Origin: Erigeron canadensis
Lineage: Eukaryota; Streptophyta; Magnoliopsida; Asterales; Asteraceae
Assembly (NCBI RefSeq): GCF_010389155.1
Contig: NC_057767.1
Location: 21,835,723 to 21,899,722, forward strand
Reading direction: 5' to 3'
Length of the DNA stretch: 64,000 bases
Shown: positions 35,866-48,800 of the stretch, piece after piece
How the letters are laid out: each line of letters starts with the position of its first letter
How positions within the stretch are numbered: position 1 is the first letter of the stretch
Translations under genes and position numbers: made by a program
Notes under the pieces: generated by a model
Databases searched by the model: none
What the model was told of the DNA's origin: nothing
The model's input: only the letters and a program-made list of their open reading frames with translations

Positions 35866-36898
35866 ATAAATATATTAATACCGAGACGACGCTCTTAAAA
35901 GAATAGCAAAATGTGTTACAAACATAATACAAACAATAATAGATAAATATGACATTTTTTACATATAAATCCAAAGTTTTGAATTAACCTGACATACTAA
36001 AATGTCATCACAAGGCCCAAGATTAAATATAAATAAGTAGCCCAAAAGTTTGAATATGGAATAGCAAAGCCTATTAACGATAACTATATTAATACCGATA
36101 ACGACGTTCTTAGAAGATTGGTATAATATTAAAAACAATAATAGAAAAAAATGACAATAAAAATATATTTAATATTATACGATGAGTTTATGTTTTACAA
36201 ATAATTATGGGTTCATGAGCCGGGAGTTAAAAGACACAAATTTTTTAAGGGGAACATGTAGTATTCATCTGGTGGTTAAAAAAAATGGTAAAAATAAATG
36301 AAGGTGGCATGCCCATGTGAAAAAAAGAATATTAAAACTTTTGTGTGAAAGTGAAACTTGTACAGTTTAAAATGAAATCCTTACTATAAAATTGTAAGAG
36401 ATTAAATCTTTTCGTATAAAATGATTTTAAAAGAAAATAAAAATAAAAAACGTTAAAAAATGTTAAATAAATTTACAGTGAAAAAAATTTAACCATTTTT
36501 TAAAAAAGGGTAAAAATTACTTTTGTGAGAAAACGAAACCCATACAATTTAAATGAAATCCTTAGTGTAAAATTGTAAGAGATCAAAGCTTTTGGTGTAA
36601 AATAATTTTAAAAGAAATAAAATAAAATAAAAAGGTTTGAAAAAGTTACATAAATTTGTGGTGATAAAAATTTAACCGTTTTAATAGAAAAAGGTAAAAA
36701 ATAATAGTATAAAAAAAAATGAATAAATTTACATAAATTTGTGGTGATAAAAATATAACTGTTTTAATAGAAAAAGGTAAAAAAATAATAGCATAAAAAA
36801 CAATAAATATGTGGATCCTACCAAAAAATTTTAAAAAAAATAAAGTTACTATTCTTTACACGGGAGACTTTGTTTTTAATATATATATATATATATAT

Positions 36899-37254
36899 AG
36901 GGTGGCTTTCAAATAAAAATGGAATTAAAATGAGAACAAATGAGAACACTCAAAAACTACATTTTGATGCATTAAAAGTCCATAAAACTAACATAGTGCT
37001 TAACTAATTATCATTATTTAAGTGTTTAACAACACATTGATCAGTCAAAATAAAAAAAATCACGTTTTTTGGTGGATGCATACAAAACAAAAAACATGAT
37101 TTTCTTAATTTTGACAGGCCAATGTGTTGTTATACACTTAAATAATGATAATTAGTTAAGCACTATGTTAGTTTTATGGACTTTTAATGCATCAAAATGA
37201 TGTTTTTTAAGTGTTATCACCGTTCTTATTTTAAGTCTGTTCTTACTGGAGTGT

Positions 37255-37260
<6 letters not shown>
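36899..37260. mobile_element. Foldback MITE inserted in a (TA)n tract
   Basis: The arms are long inverted repeats of about 150 bp: CATTTTGATGCATTAAAAGTC on the left matches the complement at about 37178-37200, through AATTATCATTATTTAAGTG and ACAACACATTG. Ends read AGGGTGGC and its complement-like ACCCT. Both flanks are TA runs (36879-36898 and 37261-37287), as in TA-microsatellite-targeted MITEs such as rice Micron. The whole could fold into one RNA hairpin. Confidence 0.75.
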
Positions 37261-37291
<31 letters not shown>

Positions 37292-38483
37292 TGAATTTAA
37301 ACTATAAAATTTTGCCAATCTTGTTAAAACTAAAAGTTTAATAATAACAACGATATAAATAAGTAAAAATAATGATAAAAAGATAAGAATTATTAATATA
37401 TTGTAATAATAAGAATATACTAGTATATAATAATGATAAAACAATAAAAAAAAAATAATGTAAATATTAAACAATATAAAAGAATAATATAAATAATAAT
37501 ATTAAGATAATTTATAATATACTAAAAAAGTATATGAATGTACAAGACTTTATGCGTGAAATGTACAAGTTTTTATATCATATAGAAATTTTTACCATTT
37601 TTCATTTTTATATAATAAAAAATTATATAAATAATAATAATAAGATAATATATACTAATATTGATAAAAATGTAAATAATGATAATTATAATAATTTTAT
37701 TATAATAATTATAACTATAATAAAAATAGTAATAATAATAGCATAAGCAATAATATATGATATTTGCTTAAAGGCTTTCAGGTAACTTTGTAAACATTCT
37801 ATTGAAATGTTTAGACATTTCATTCATTTTATGATGAATTGAATTTCATGATTTAAAAAATTTAAGAGAAATTTTACAATTTCAATTACATCAATTTTCT
37901 CAACCAAATATGGTAAATGGTGAAATGCAAATTTTCATTTCTATAATTTCTTAAGAATTTAATGAAACAAAAACCCCTTTAATAATCCACCAAATAACAC
38001 AACAACTTAATTAATTAGAAGTAAAACATTTGCTCCTCAAATACGAAACCAAGTTTTCTCGATACATACTCACTAAGAGACTTGGGATACCACTAAGTCA
38101 TTACCACAATTTATTGGTTTAGTGTTAAAAAGATGCATTATGTCGACATTTACATTTGAATTTAATTATTTCGTTATTCCATTATTTTATTATTCTGGCA
38201 TAGTGTATTGGTTGCGTACCAATGGTTTTTAATTACACCAAATATATTAATTTGAATTTAGATATAATCTTTGTGGTGATACCAAATATCTAATTTACCG
38301 TTAAAATAGCTTGCGTGGCCTTGAAATCAAGGTGTTAATTGGATCTATAATTTTTTGATAGATTACTCTTAAAAAAAGTAGGCCCACGAAAGCACATAGA
38401 TTTTCCACTTTTTAGATAATCTATAAAATATTGTACCTTGCAAATTAACCATTTTATTGCTTCCTACTTGACAACATGCTCCC
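37261..38483. other. Intergenic DNA upstream of the P450
   Basis: A TA run, then very A/T-rich AATAATAAT sequence (37300-37750) without genes, then ordinary intergenic sequence that would hold the P450 promoter (about 37980-38483). Confidence 0.5.
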
Positions 38484-38491
38484 TATATAAA
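38484..38491 (+). promoter_or_regulatory. TATA box of the P450 gene
   Basis: TATATAAA in CTCCCTATATAAACAACC, 53 bp before the ATG, with a C/A-rich leader (38500-38543) after it. The ATG context is CTCCATGGC, favourable for plants. Confidence 0.7.
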
Positions 38492-38543
38492 CAACCATCT
38501 TTCCATCAACTTTTATCCCACAACCCCTCATCACATATACTCC

Positions 38544-40906
38544 ATGGCAATAACCATAAGCTCCTTTCCATATGAAGATACGATTACTTGGTTGGCTCTT
38601 ACTTACTTTAGTATTCTTGAAACTTATAACTTGAATATCACTTATGTATTGTTATATGCTGTAATAGCATTTACTACTTTTGGGGTTTTAACATGGACTT
38701 TATCATCTCATGGGGGTCCAGCATGGAAAAATGGCCGCAACCATATGGGCCATATTTCCATTCCGAGCCCATTAGGACTTCCCGTCTTTGGGAGCTTACC
38801 AAGTTTGGTTCATGAACTACCTCATCGAACTCTTGCAAAGATGGCTCATACTAGCCAAGCAGCCACACAACTCATGGCTATTAGCTTAGGGTCGACCCCA
38901 ACCGTGGTGGCCTCAGACCCACAAACTGCTCGTGAAATCTTGACTTCCCAGCACTTCAGTAACCGTCCGGTCAAGCAGTCGGCTAGGTTACTCATGTTTA
39001 ACCGAGCCATTGGATTTGCACCTAATGGAGCCTATTGGAGGCATTTGAGAAAAATTTCGTCGTCTCATCTCTTTGCTCCTAGGCACATTTTTGCACATGA
39101 ACAAGCACGCACGCTTGAATGCACCATTATGTTAAATGACATTCGTATCGAACAATCCATGAATGGCTTCGTAGTACTAAGAAAGCACTTGCAAGCGGCT
39201 TCTCTAAACAATATAATGGAAATTGTTTTTGGAAAAACCTATAACAAAGAAGCAGATTCTCATGAATTAAAGGAACTTCAAGAAATGGTTAGAGAAGGCT
39301 TTCAATTATTAGGGGCATTCAACTGGTCCGATCATTTACCATGGTTGGACTATTTTTATGACCCTTTTCGTATCAAGGAACGATGTATGGCTCTTGTCCC
39401 TCGAGTCAAAAAGTTTGTCCAAGGGATTATCGACGAACATAAGCTCAAAGGCAGTCAAAATCTCCATGACACATCCGACTTTGTTGATGTTTTACTCTCT
39501 TTAGATGGAGAAGAGAAGCCTAGTGAGGATGATATGGTGGCCATCCTATGGGTTAGTATACCTTTCCAATAATTAATTATAACATATTATTAACATGCCT
39601 TTCAATTTTCGGTTGGCAACGAGTTTTATTAATTAATTAAAATAGTGTGTGATACTCACACAACCATTAAGATACTCGGAAATCATTACATGTTACATGG
39701 GAACGTACTAAAAGACTAAAAATCGTCATAGGTCCCCTCATATACGTGGGGTCATTTACCCTTAGATTATATTTTCTTTGCAAGTATCCAGGGAATGTCC
39801 TTTTTACGACATACTATTATTTTTATTGTGGACCTTACCACTTGTCGAAATAGCTATAAACAAATCATTTTAGGATCTTTGTTACCGACCAAATATATTT
39901 GAGAGATGAAGGTTTGCGTGTGTATCAATCAACTATTTGTTATTTATTTTTTTATTTTTTACTATTATTATTTTTTAAATTAACTATTTGTTAATTAATA
40001 AATAAATCATGATTTAAAGTTTCTTTAATATACCCATACTAGCTCTCATTTTCTTCTGTAGGTTCCCATACAAAAAACAAATTACACATTTACTTTGGAC
40101 ATTAATTATATACCGCGTATGTATAATAAAAAGTGCTTTTATATATAGGTAATGTTGTTTTGTGGTCAAATATATAGCTATCTTGTATATTCTTTAATTT
40201 CCCATTATTATCCTTGCCATGTACAACAATATATCAAGCTTTAATTTCTCTAATTTAACATATTTATTTTATATGGAATATTTAGGAGATGGTATTTCGA
40301 GGCACCGATACGATTGCTCTATTAACCGAATGGGTCATGTCTGAATTGGTACTAAATCAAGATATTCAATCGAAGCTCCGTTTCGAACTTGACAATGTTA
40401 TGGGCAACAAAAACCTTGATGATGCTAAAATAACAAAACTTCCTTATCTTCAAGCTGTTATTAAAGAAACCCTTCGACTTCACCCACCCGGGCCTCTACT
40501 ATCATGGGCGCGTCTATCTACATCCGATGTCTATCTCACAAACGGCATGGTCATCCCGGCCAACACTACTGCCATGGTAAACATGTGGGCAATTACACAT
40601 AATCCCGACATATGGGAAAACCCTTTTGTTTTTGAGCCAGAGAGGTTCTTACCGTCGGCCGGTGGTTTTAATGTGGATGTAAGGGGTAGTGACCTTCGGC
40701 TTGCTCCATTTGGGGCAGGCCGTAGGGCTTGCCCTGGTATGAACCTTGGCATGGTTACAGTTAGCCAGTGGGTGGCTAAGTTGGTTCATAATTTTGAATG
40801 GGTTCAAGACATGGCTCATCCTGTTGACCTAAGAGAGGTGCTCAAGCTTTCTTGTGAAATGAAGGAACCGCTTTGCGCAAAAGTTATTCCAAGGAATGAA
40901 GCTTAA
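38544..40906 (+). CDS. Cytochrome P450, CYP78A-like, two exons
   Basis: Exons 38544-39551 and 40286-40906, phase-0 GT-AG intron of 734 bp (TGG|GTTAGT ... TTTAG|GAGATG), giving about 542 residues, normal for CYP78A. N-terminal ER anchor (about residues 27-52), then a proline hinge ([12 protein letters not shown], about 73-84). Typical CYP78A blocks follow: [20 protein letters not shown] and [13 protein letters not shown]. Exon 2 has the I-helix oxygen-binding motif with GTDT (342-345), ExxR as ETLR (397-400), FEPERF (452-457) and the haem loop [10 protein letters not shown] with Cys485. All key P450 residues are present. CYP78A enzymes (KLUH and relatives) are ER mono-oxygenases that promote organ, seed and leaf growth; their substrate is still unclear. 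The single intron at this place is normal for the family. Subfamily member not assigned. Confidence 0.92.
39552..40285 (+). other. P450 intron
   Basis: AT-rich 734-bp intron with conventional GT and AG ends. It contains no recognised element. Confidence 0.85.
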
Positions 40907-41345
40907 TTATGCAATGATGTAAGCTTTTGTACGTGGTCTGATTATTCAAGTACTCTCTTTTCACCCTCTAAGGGTAAATACAGTAAGAATTAATTAAATA
41001 AAGAATTGAGAGGGTTAAAGTCGTTTTTATTTATCATTAATGTTTTTGTTTGTCATGTGTGTATGTCGATCAGCATGTGAAATTTATTCTCGAAGTATTT
41101 GGAATTTGTATAAGTTTTGTATGTTGTTGTTTAAGTTATATATATATGAATTAATAATTCCCATGTACATGCATCTTTTATTATTCATGCTTCAATCGTC
41201 TTAAAGTTTTTAAAGTGAACACAATTGTTAGGACTTACGTTGAGAAATATAATTCAGTAAATGATTGATGATCGATGACCATCAACACTAATGAATACAG
41301 TATTAATTATTAATGTTTAGATAAACTTCAAGCTGGTAAGGAAAT

Positions 41346-41759
41346 TTTTCACTCCATCACCTTGTTCGATTTCTTATCTTTGGATAAATAGTCGAGACAA
41401 GAAGGCTTCTATCTCGTGGGATTCATGGATCGAGACTCCACTTAGCACTTAATTTTGGCCCTTTTTCTTAGTCTTGTTGTCTTGTTTCCTATGAACGTGT
41501 TTTGGGTCGCACCAAAAACACCACGAATTGAAAACCGGTGGCATGACCTTCGTCGGTGGGGTTTTTTCTTATGTCTCAGTTTCTGTAATTGGCATAAGTT
41601 TTTTAACCCTTTTGCAACCTTAGCAGTTAAAATTTTGGGTAAGTCTAGAATGTGTTCTCTGTTGTAATTCTAGATTTTGTGATCTGTTGTACTTTAATTT
41701 GTCCTCTAGCATCTTGCTAGAGGAGTTATAGTAATATAATTTTTGTCGTTCGAAAAAAA
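41346..41759 (+). mobile_element. 5'-truncated LINE 3' end
   Basis: Coding remnant near 41388-41455 reads a reverse-transcriptase-family C-terminus (LWINSRDKKASISWDSWI, like the zf-RVT region of plant LINE ORF2) followed by a stop and a 3' untranslated region ending in an A-run. The flanks AAACTTCAAGCTG (41333-41345 and 41760-41772) form a perfect 13-bp target duplication. The truncation is typical of LINE insertion. Confidence 0.85.
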
Positions 41760-41800
41760 AAACTTCAAGCTGACTTGAATTGGTATATGGTATTTTATCT

Positions 41801-42010
41801 TCTTTTTTTTCGAACATTCGGTCGGTATGTGACATCAGGGAAACCTCACCATATAATGGTGAAGCCTTGCACGTACCCTAGACAACGAGATGTTGACCAT
41901 GGGCCGTTACAAGTATTCGGAGGAAAAAACCCCAAGAATTGTCATCCCTAAAGATCGAACTCAAGATCTTAGGTAAAACCTGGGATGTCTCTAACCAGTT
42001 GACTATAACA
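41801..42010 (-). mobile_element. tRNA-derived SINE
   Basis: On the minus strand it begins TATAGTCAACTGGTTAGAGAC (A-box region, about 42007-41987), has GAGTTCGATCTTTAGGG as B-box region (about 41960), and ends in an A-run (41801-41810 as T on +). No target duplication was resolved. Confidence 0.7.
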
Positions 42011-42343
42011 TACAATATCAATAGGACGTACTCCTAAGAATTAAATTATTTTCACTGCAAATATAAAGTATTTAAGTTAATTTTGATCGTCTATGCTGTT
42101 CAAAAAAAATAAAAAATAATTAAGTTAACTTTGATAAGCTAACATAACTTTGATACAAAATTTGGAAGCACACCTTTCGAAACTTCGCTAGACTTTCATC
42201 GGCTAAGATGAATTAGATATTGTTATATAAAAGTAATTATAACTGTACATCTTTATATTTCTACAATTAATTTATTTTTGATGAGATTGTAATAATGTTA
42301 TTATTTTTGTTGGATGATAGTTATTGGAATCACCTGGACTCAA

Positions 42344-42429
42344 TGACAAAGCTTTGCTATTTAACTTTGTTCTCTTAGTCCCTGTTTGACAAAGCTTTGC
42401 TATTTAACTTTGTTCTCTTAGTCCCTGTT
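42344..42429 (+). repeat. Tandem duplication, 43 bp x 2
   Basis: TGACAAAGCTTTGCTATTT begins both units at 42344 and 42387; the two copies look identical. Probably a recent local duplication. Confidence 0.85.
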
Positions 42430-42609
42430 TTTTGTTTACCTCCTTTTTTCTTTATTTATCTTTGAATATTATATGTTTTTATTAGCTTCTCGCTCTCTTT
42501 AATGTTAAAGAAAAAATAAAAAAAAAAGTATTAGAATATATATATCATTGGCAACTACTCGTACATGATATATGTACGAGTATTATGTTTATTAAAAGGG
42601 AAAAGTGAG

Positions 42610-42759
42610 TATGAGGCTGTTATGCACCCAACTTGGGTGGAAAACCCCTCACATACTTTTTAATATTTTAAATAAATACATGACCCTCATGATTTTTACC
42701 TTTTAAAAAAAGGTATGTGAGGGATTTTTCACCCAACTTGGGTGCCAAACAGCCTCATA
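42610..42759. mobile_element. MITE with about 48-bp inverted repeats
   Basis: TATGAGGCTGTT at the left and AACAGCCTCATA at the right; the arms continue through CACCCAACTTGGGTG and CCCTCACATAC. It has only about 50 bp between arms. Within each arm CACCCAACTTGGGTG is itself a palindrome. Confidence 0.8.
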
Positions 42760-43209
42760 TTCCCTTCCTCTTATTAAAAACCTATAATATATAACTCTTG
42801 AACGAATTAATTGTTGTAGCAGTTTATGATGAAATCGATCAATCAATTGTGAGTCTTTGCAATAAGTCAATAACATATAAGAAAGTCGATCGTGTCCAGT
42901 GCAATCACCTTATGGCGTATGGATCTACTATTGTCGTTCATATATTGTAAAATTAATGAAAAATATATATAAATAAAATACAATCAATTAACATGTAGTA
43001 GTGATGTTATTTTATATTTTCAATCAACTAATATACAACATCGTTTATTCATGTATAAAACAAATTTATTAGTACAAATCATACATTTAACATCAGTTTA
43101 ATTACAAACAAACTTATTACAATCCGAAACAATCTTGTTTAATTGAAAAGAAGAAATTACGTAACAATAATAAATAGAAACAACAGATAAACGAATCAAT
43201 TAGTAATTC
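42760..43209. other. Intergenic DNA 3' of the laccase
   Basis: AT-rich, no gene seen. It would hold the laccase 3' untranslated region on the minus strand. Confidence 0.5.
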
Positions 43210-45720
43210 TTAACACTTTGGCATATCCGGTGGTGGAGGCAACATTCTTGCGTTTGCATTCTTTCCGTTCCTTACTATAAATACCATCTCCATCCCCCAG
43301 CTAACATGACGCTCAAAATGACAATGCATGAACCATACTCCTGATCAATTTTTCAAATGTAACAAAATATTAATTACAATGAATATATTTAATTAAATAA
43401 TTAATGTATGCACACTCTTATAATTAGCTAATTAATTAATTAACGTTATTACAAATTAAGGACTTTACCAGGGTTGTTTGCTCTGAATCTTATAGCTGTC
43501 CAACCATTTTGTGGAACCGCAATCGTCTGCTGAAGGGGAGGGTCGACTAGATTGTACCTCAAAGGATCTCGCTGTCGATCAAAGTTTCCAAATCCGGAAC
43601 CAACAACGTAGAAACTATGTCCATGTAAATGCATGGGATGCTCTATTCCTGAAACCACGTTTGTTCCTTGGAAAACAAGCTCCACTGTATCATTATACTT
43701 CAATATTTTTACCTCCGTCCCATTCCTTGGAGTTTGTAACGACGTAGTCAAATTATTCGCCGTGTAGTTGAAGCTAAAAGGAGGATTATCAGGAAAGTCA
43801 TCCCCATAAACACCGTTGATTCTACGGTAGTAAGCTCCAAGAATAGAAGTTTTGGGAGTATCAAATGTGATGTTGTTTATGCTTGCAGCAAACCTCCTTC
43901 TTTGTGGTCCCTCGCATACGGTGTTATTAGCACAAGGCAATGTGTTAATCGAGAGGGTGTACATTAACTTCCTTGTGATTGATAGTGGAACGTCGATTGG
44001 ATACTCATTGTTTGCTAAACTTCTTAGGCTACTAGTAAAGTTAAAAGATGCATTTCGGTCATCAAAAGCAGGAAGTGTAGGTGAAATGGGTGAAGACGAT
44101 GATGTCATGTTTTTGCTATTGTACTCAATGATGGCTGTGGTGGTGTTCCTATTGAATTGACTACGAGGGTTGCTATTATAGAACTTTGCAGCCATATAAT
44201 AGCGATTGTTGGCCGGCTGGTTTGCCTCTAACAAGACATCAATTGTTTGTCCTGGAGATATAGTCAAATAATTGGTTTTTAGCGGCTTTGTGTACGCTCC
44301 ATCAGTACCTACGACAGTAAGTTGATGGTTTGCGATTGCGAAAAATATGATGTTGTTCATAGCAGCATTAACCATTCGGAGCATGTACGTCTTTCCTCGA
44401 TCAACCTTTACTTTGAATGTGTCTGCACAATACATAGCTGTAAGTAGCTAGCTAGCTAGGTAGATTTAATACAGACAGAAATATTTACGTCCAAAGTCAG
44501 AAGAAAAAGACTTTAAAAGTCAAACTATGAATTTATGACATTTAAAATAGGATAGAGGGAGTACAAATTTAGTGTCTCTAATACTAAAACGACAAGACGA
44601 GAAACAATGGAGAGACCTGGGCGAGAGCAATTGTAAATATCGCCTGGTTGACCGTTAACTGTTAGAGCATCAGAGATAGCCGGATCACCTCCTCTACGCA
44701 AGAAGTCTTCCAACACTGTTTGTATATCATTTTTCCACCACTCACCTGCATTTCCAATAACTCATTAATATAACTTACAAATTATATGAACTTACATATT
44801 TATTTAAATGACAAATGTATGTGTTGAGAGCAAATGAAGAATTTGCGAAATGATTAACTAGCTAGTATAATACCTAATATGACCGGAACCTCTGCATGAG
44901 GCTTAGGGAATGGAAATGTAGTTCCAAGCTTGGGAGACACAACTAGTAAACCATGTACGGTGGCTCGAGACCAGTCACTATGTGCGTGCCACCATAATGT
45001 TCCTTCCTCATCAGAGAGGATAATCCTCTGGCTAAAGCGAGAACCAGGCTGAATCGGACATTGTGTGATAAACTCGGGTCCATCAGACCATGGATACCGA
45101 GGTAGTTTCACTCCATGCCTATAGTTAATACGAGTAACATACAACTCATGATGTTAGCCAAAATAATTAACACTTTGTTTGTAAGGTGTCGTTCTAAGAT
45201 ACGAAAGTGAATATACCAATGAATCGTGATATTTTGGGTCCCTTGGTTGATAACATCAACGATAACAGTGTCTCCTTTACGAGCAGATATAGTCGGACCA
45301 GGGTATTGTCCATTGACTGTCAAAATGTTCTTGCTGCTACACAGTCTCGTGTAGTTAGTTTCTTGAACCTGCAAACAAAAAACTTTCCATTATAGCTCAA
45401 TGGCTGAGTACCAGCTTTATATGCTGGAGGTCTCGAGTTCGAGACATGGGAAAGACATTTAAAGGAATTTCAAAAAATCTAATAATTAAGTAAGCTACTT
45501 GCATATAACAATATAATATTAACAAAGCTGCACAACACAAAGCTAGCCTAGCTAGCTACTATAGGTACCAATGCAGTACCGGGGACTAACTTGTTTTTTG
45601 ACACAAAGCTAGGGAGCTTACCACAAACGTATATCGAACCAAAGCTGCGTGTGATTGAACGGAACCAAGAATCACTATGAGCCATAGAACTAGAAGATGC
45701 ACATTCATGGCTATCTTCAT
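43210..45720 (-). CDS. Laccase (multicopper oxidase), LAC14/15-like, six exons
   Basis: Exons in transcript order: 45720-45622, 45368-45217, 45118-44874, 44745-44617, 44422-43469, 43340-43210, all with GT-AG introns; total 1,710 bp, 569 residues, normal for plant laccases. N-terminal signal peptide (hydrophobic about 8-22) predicts secretion. Copper ligands: His83-Trp-His85-Gly, WWHAHSDW with His128 and His130, [10 protein letters not shown] in exon 5, and HCH(532-534)...His538 with Met543 at the type-1 axial position where many plant laccases have Leu. The [15 protein letters not shown] block resembles the LAC14/15 (TT10) clade. Laccases oxidise phenolics and monolignols in the cell wall; LAC15 acts on seed-coat flavonoids. 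Substrate here is not predictable. Exon junctions at TG|G and G|GT match those of the partial copy at 50795. The gene looks intact. Confidence 0.9.
45383..45470 (+). mobile_element. tRNA-like SINE fragment immediately upstream of exon 2 in intron 1
   Basis: TAGCTCAATGGCTGAGTACC resembles a tRNA A-box region and GGTCTCGAGTTCGAGAC a B-box region. It lies in antisense to the laccase, within its 253-bp intron 1 (45369-45621), and explains part of that intron. No tail or target duplication was found. Confidence 0.6.
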
Positions 45721-45853
45721 ATGATGTAGAGTACTAACTTATTTGCAATTGGAATATATATGAATCTGATTTGTTTTAAAAAAATTTTTCTTGATGGTGT
45801 TTGTTTAAGTAATTATGTATTTGGATATGTATAATAGCTTAGATAAGTTGCAT

Positions 45854-45861
45854 GTATATAT
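45854..45861 (-). promoter_or_regulatory. Candidate TATA box of the laccase
   Basis: Minus strand CCACTATATATACATG, about 135 bp before the ATG at 45720. A weaker TATATATTCC lies about 30 bp before the ATG. No other promoter element is assigned. Confidence 0.45.
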
Positions 45862-48800
45862 AGTGGTTGATAAAGTGGCTGCTGGTGGCTGGTCATCTAA
45901 ATTAACCTTGAAATTTTGTCATGTTTTTAGTTTTACGAACGCGTGCTGCAGAAAGTTTTGGACCCATTCTTATGTTTTGAATACTGTATCAGTATGTTTT
46001 TCATTTTGACTTTGTTTTATATTATACATTTTATAGATATATATTCGTTATTCGGTTATTGACATTTCTTCTTCTTTAACTTTTCCTTCCTCTTCTCTTT
46101 AATCCAAGGACATCTGCTCCCAAGGTATTTGACGTTAGTTTCATTACTTTGTTATCATATACGAGTAATAATAATAATAATGTTTGTCAATTAATATTAT
46201 AACAACCTTTTTAATACTATGCCAAAAATATGAGATAATTATGTGTCTTTATCGATTCAACATGGTATTTAACTATTTATTAACGACCTTAGCCCAAGAC
46301 TATTCTGCTCTTAGGCATTAGTCAAACCCACTTTCTTTTCTGTGGATTTACCTCTCGCTAGTTACGTAGCATACTTTGGTTTGATTGAAATTGTAATCCC
46401 AAATACTCTTGTGCTAGTCTTGTAACTGGTATAATGAACATAAATACACACGAGTATATATATTTCTTCAGAATAAGTCAAGTAAAACCTATTCATATAT
46501 GAACATAAGTAATCATAAATATAACTTGACAGTTCATATATGAACAAATATATATGTTCACATGCATATATGATTCACATATAAACATTAAATTATAATA
46601 TATAAGTTTTCATGATTCTTTCAATTTAAATGGTTCTCACATTAATTTTTTTCTATGCGGATATACCTGATGTATGCATGTTTCTAATCACTGCAATTAG
46701 CTTCATATATGTGTCTTACGACATACGCACCAAGCCAACAATACAATCATTACATTATATAAATGAACTCTTGAGAAATTTAATAGTATATGTAAGTTTC
46801 ATTTCACGATCATCGGATCATGGAATATGTTGGTTTGATATTGTATTTCTGCATAATACTGAGTCATGTGAATTTTGAGATCGATTGATAGATTGATAGT
46901 GGTACTGTCAATTTGTGGTCCAGAAATAAATTAATAATTGGAAACATTGCATAGAAAGTGTATCTTTTATCTATATTCACTAGTGTAGTTTCAATTTAAT
47001 ATTCTCGATCTTATTCCAGATTGCAGAATAATTTATGTCCAATACTACATGCTTTCTTATATATATGGTCAAGTATGTGTAACGCGTTGCACGTACTGTC
47101 TCACATATCTAGTTTGGACTTTGTCCAAAGATTTACTCTATCTCTAGTTATGTTTTACCTAACTTTATATCAATTTATGACATGTATATATATATCCTAA
47201 CTTTTGACAATTCTTTACAATTACATATATCAGTTTGGCATAAAAATATGACGTTCTTAGTTTCTTCGAAATTTCCTTTACGTGAAGGCAATAATAAAGA
47301 GAAATAATACATACGTACTTACGTTTTATATATAACTAGATGATTATTCCACGTAATAAACGGATAATTAATATATGTAAGAACTTATGTATTTATTTTT
47401 TCATAGAAGAGTAGATTGATAGTTCATGACATAAATTTCTAACCAATAAGTCAATATAAAAACCAACTATCATTGAAGAACGGATGTAATTTTTTGTCAA
47501 ATTTTTGTAACCCTTAACATATAACCCGTAACGATTCCGAACAAAGTTTTTACATTTATTAGTGAAAGTCGTCTGTTAAGGAGACACTTACACCAAAAGT
47601 TAATGGAGCGAGATTTATAGGTAGAATGTATCATTAGGTGACATTCTCCGGATATTATTGAAAACAAAAAAAATAGTTGAGAAAAGAAAAAAAAAATATT
47701 ATAAATACAATAGGACGATAAAACAATAGCTTCAAAGAAATTCATGATAAACAATTCTATATTTTATTTGAATAAATATAATTTCACACAAAAATGGTTT
47801 TGACAAACCCAATATAAAAGTTATTGCAGACAATTATATTATAATTTTGAGTAAATTTACCTTAACGGAGGATAAATATTGAAATTTGTCCTTCTTTTTT
47901 ACTTTTGTAAAATGATTTCCCTCGTCTTTCTCTAACAAAATTCGAATAATGATTAATATATATCTTCATAATACGTTTTATCATATAGATACAAAATTAA
48001 TTAATTAAAAATAAATAAATTAAATGTAAGTATATTAAAATTTTAAAAGTAATTGTACTATTATGATTTTTAACTCAAATACTTTTAATAATTATCATGA
48101 CACATATAATATTGTTATATTCTAATTGAAATATCTATAATATGTTTCATCTAAGAATAAGATACGGAATATTATTTCTAATAGTGTAAAATAAGAATAT
48201 AATATATCATGTGTAACAATAAAGCATATAAAATGATAGTATCCTATTTGAGTTTTAAGATTTAAACATAATATTACTAAGTATGATTTTATAATATTCA
48301 AATATCGCTAAACATGTCACAACAACTTCGATAGAAACAATTTTTATAAATATGTTAATATAAAACTCAAAAGTTAATATATAAATCAACTTTTTGTTAC
48401 TAAAAATACTAAACTAAAGTTTATAATGAATAAAGGGGTTAGTACATTAGAATGTAAGAAACTTTATACGAATTGTCATAATATGTATCGAACTTTAATC
48501 ATGTGCATTGTATGTATTGAACTTTTGAATCTTGTGCATTGTATGTACCCGCGTATATGTGACAATCATATAAGCTGTCACTTATAATTTTTTTTATTGG
48601 TCGGATACATACAATGCACAAGATTCGAAAGTTCAATATATATAATACATATGATTGAAATTGATACACACTATGACAATTCGTGTAAGGTTGTTTGTAT
48701 TCTGGATTATTAATCCCATGAATAAATACATCTAAATTTTTTATGCTGTATATGCTGAAAAACAATGATATTACATGTGAGATTTATATATATTTCGTTC

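Larger units (their letters stand above)
32946..36870. repeat. CCCGGGAGACAT-type repeat, copy 2, split by a solo LTR
   Basis: Begins ACCCGGGAGACATTACG (32952) and ends near AAAGTTACTATTCTTTACACGGGAG (about 36845-36867). The block CGACGCTCTTAAAA at 35880 continues the sequence interrupted at 33053. Copy 2 without the 2.8-kb LTR is about 1.1 kb. Within 36300-36780 a block of about 200 bp with GAAATCCTTA and TGTAAGAGAT words is repeated twice. Confidence 0.5.

Noticed and set aside
45384..45450. Possible functional tRNA gene
   Set aside because: A- and B-box-like parts are present, but it does not fold as a full cloverleaf and the length is wrong; SINE remnant preferred.
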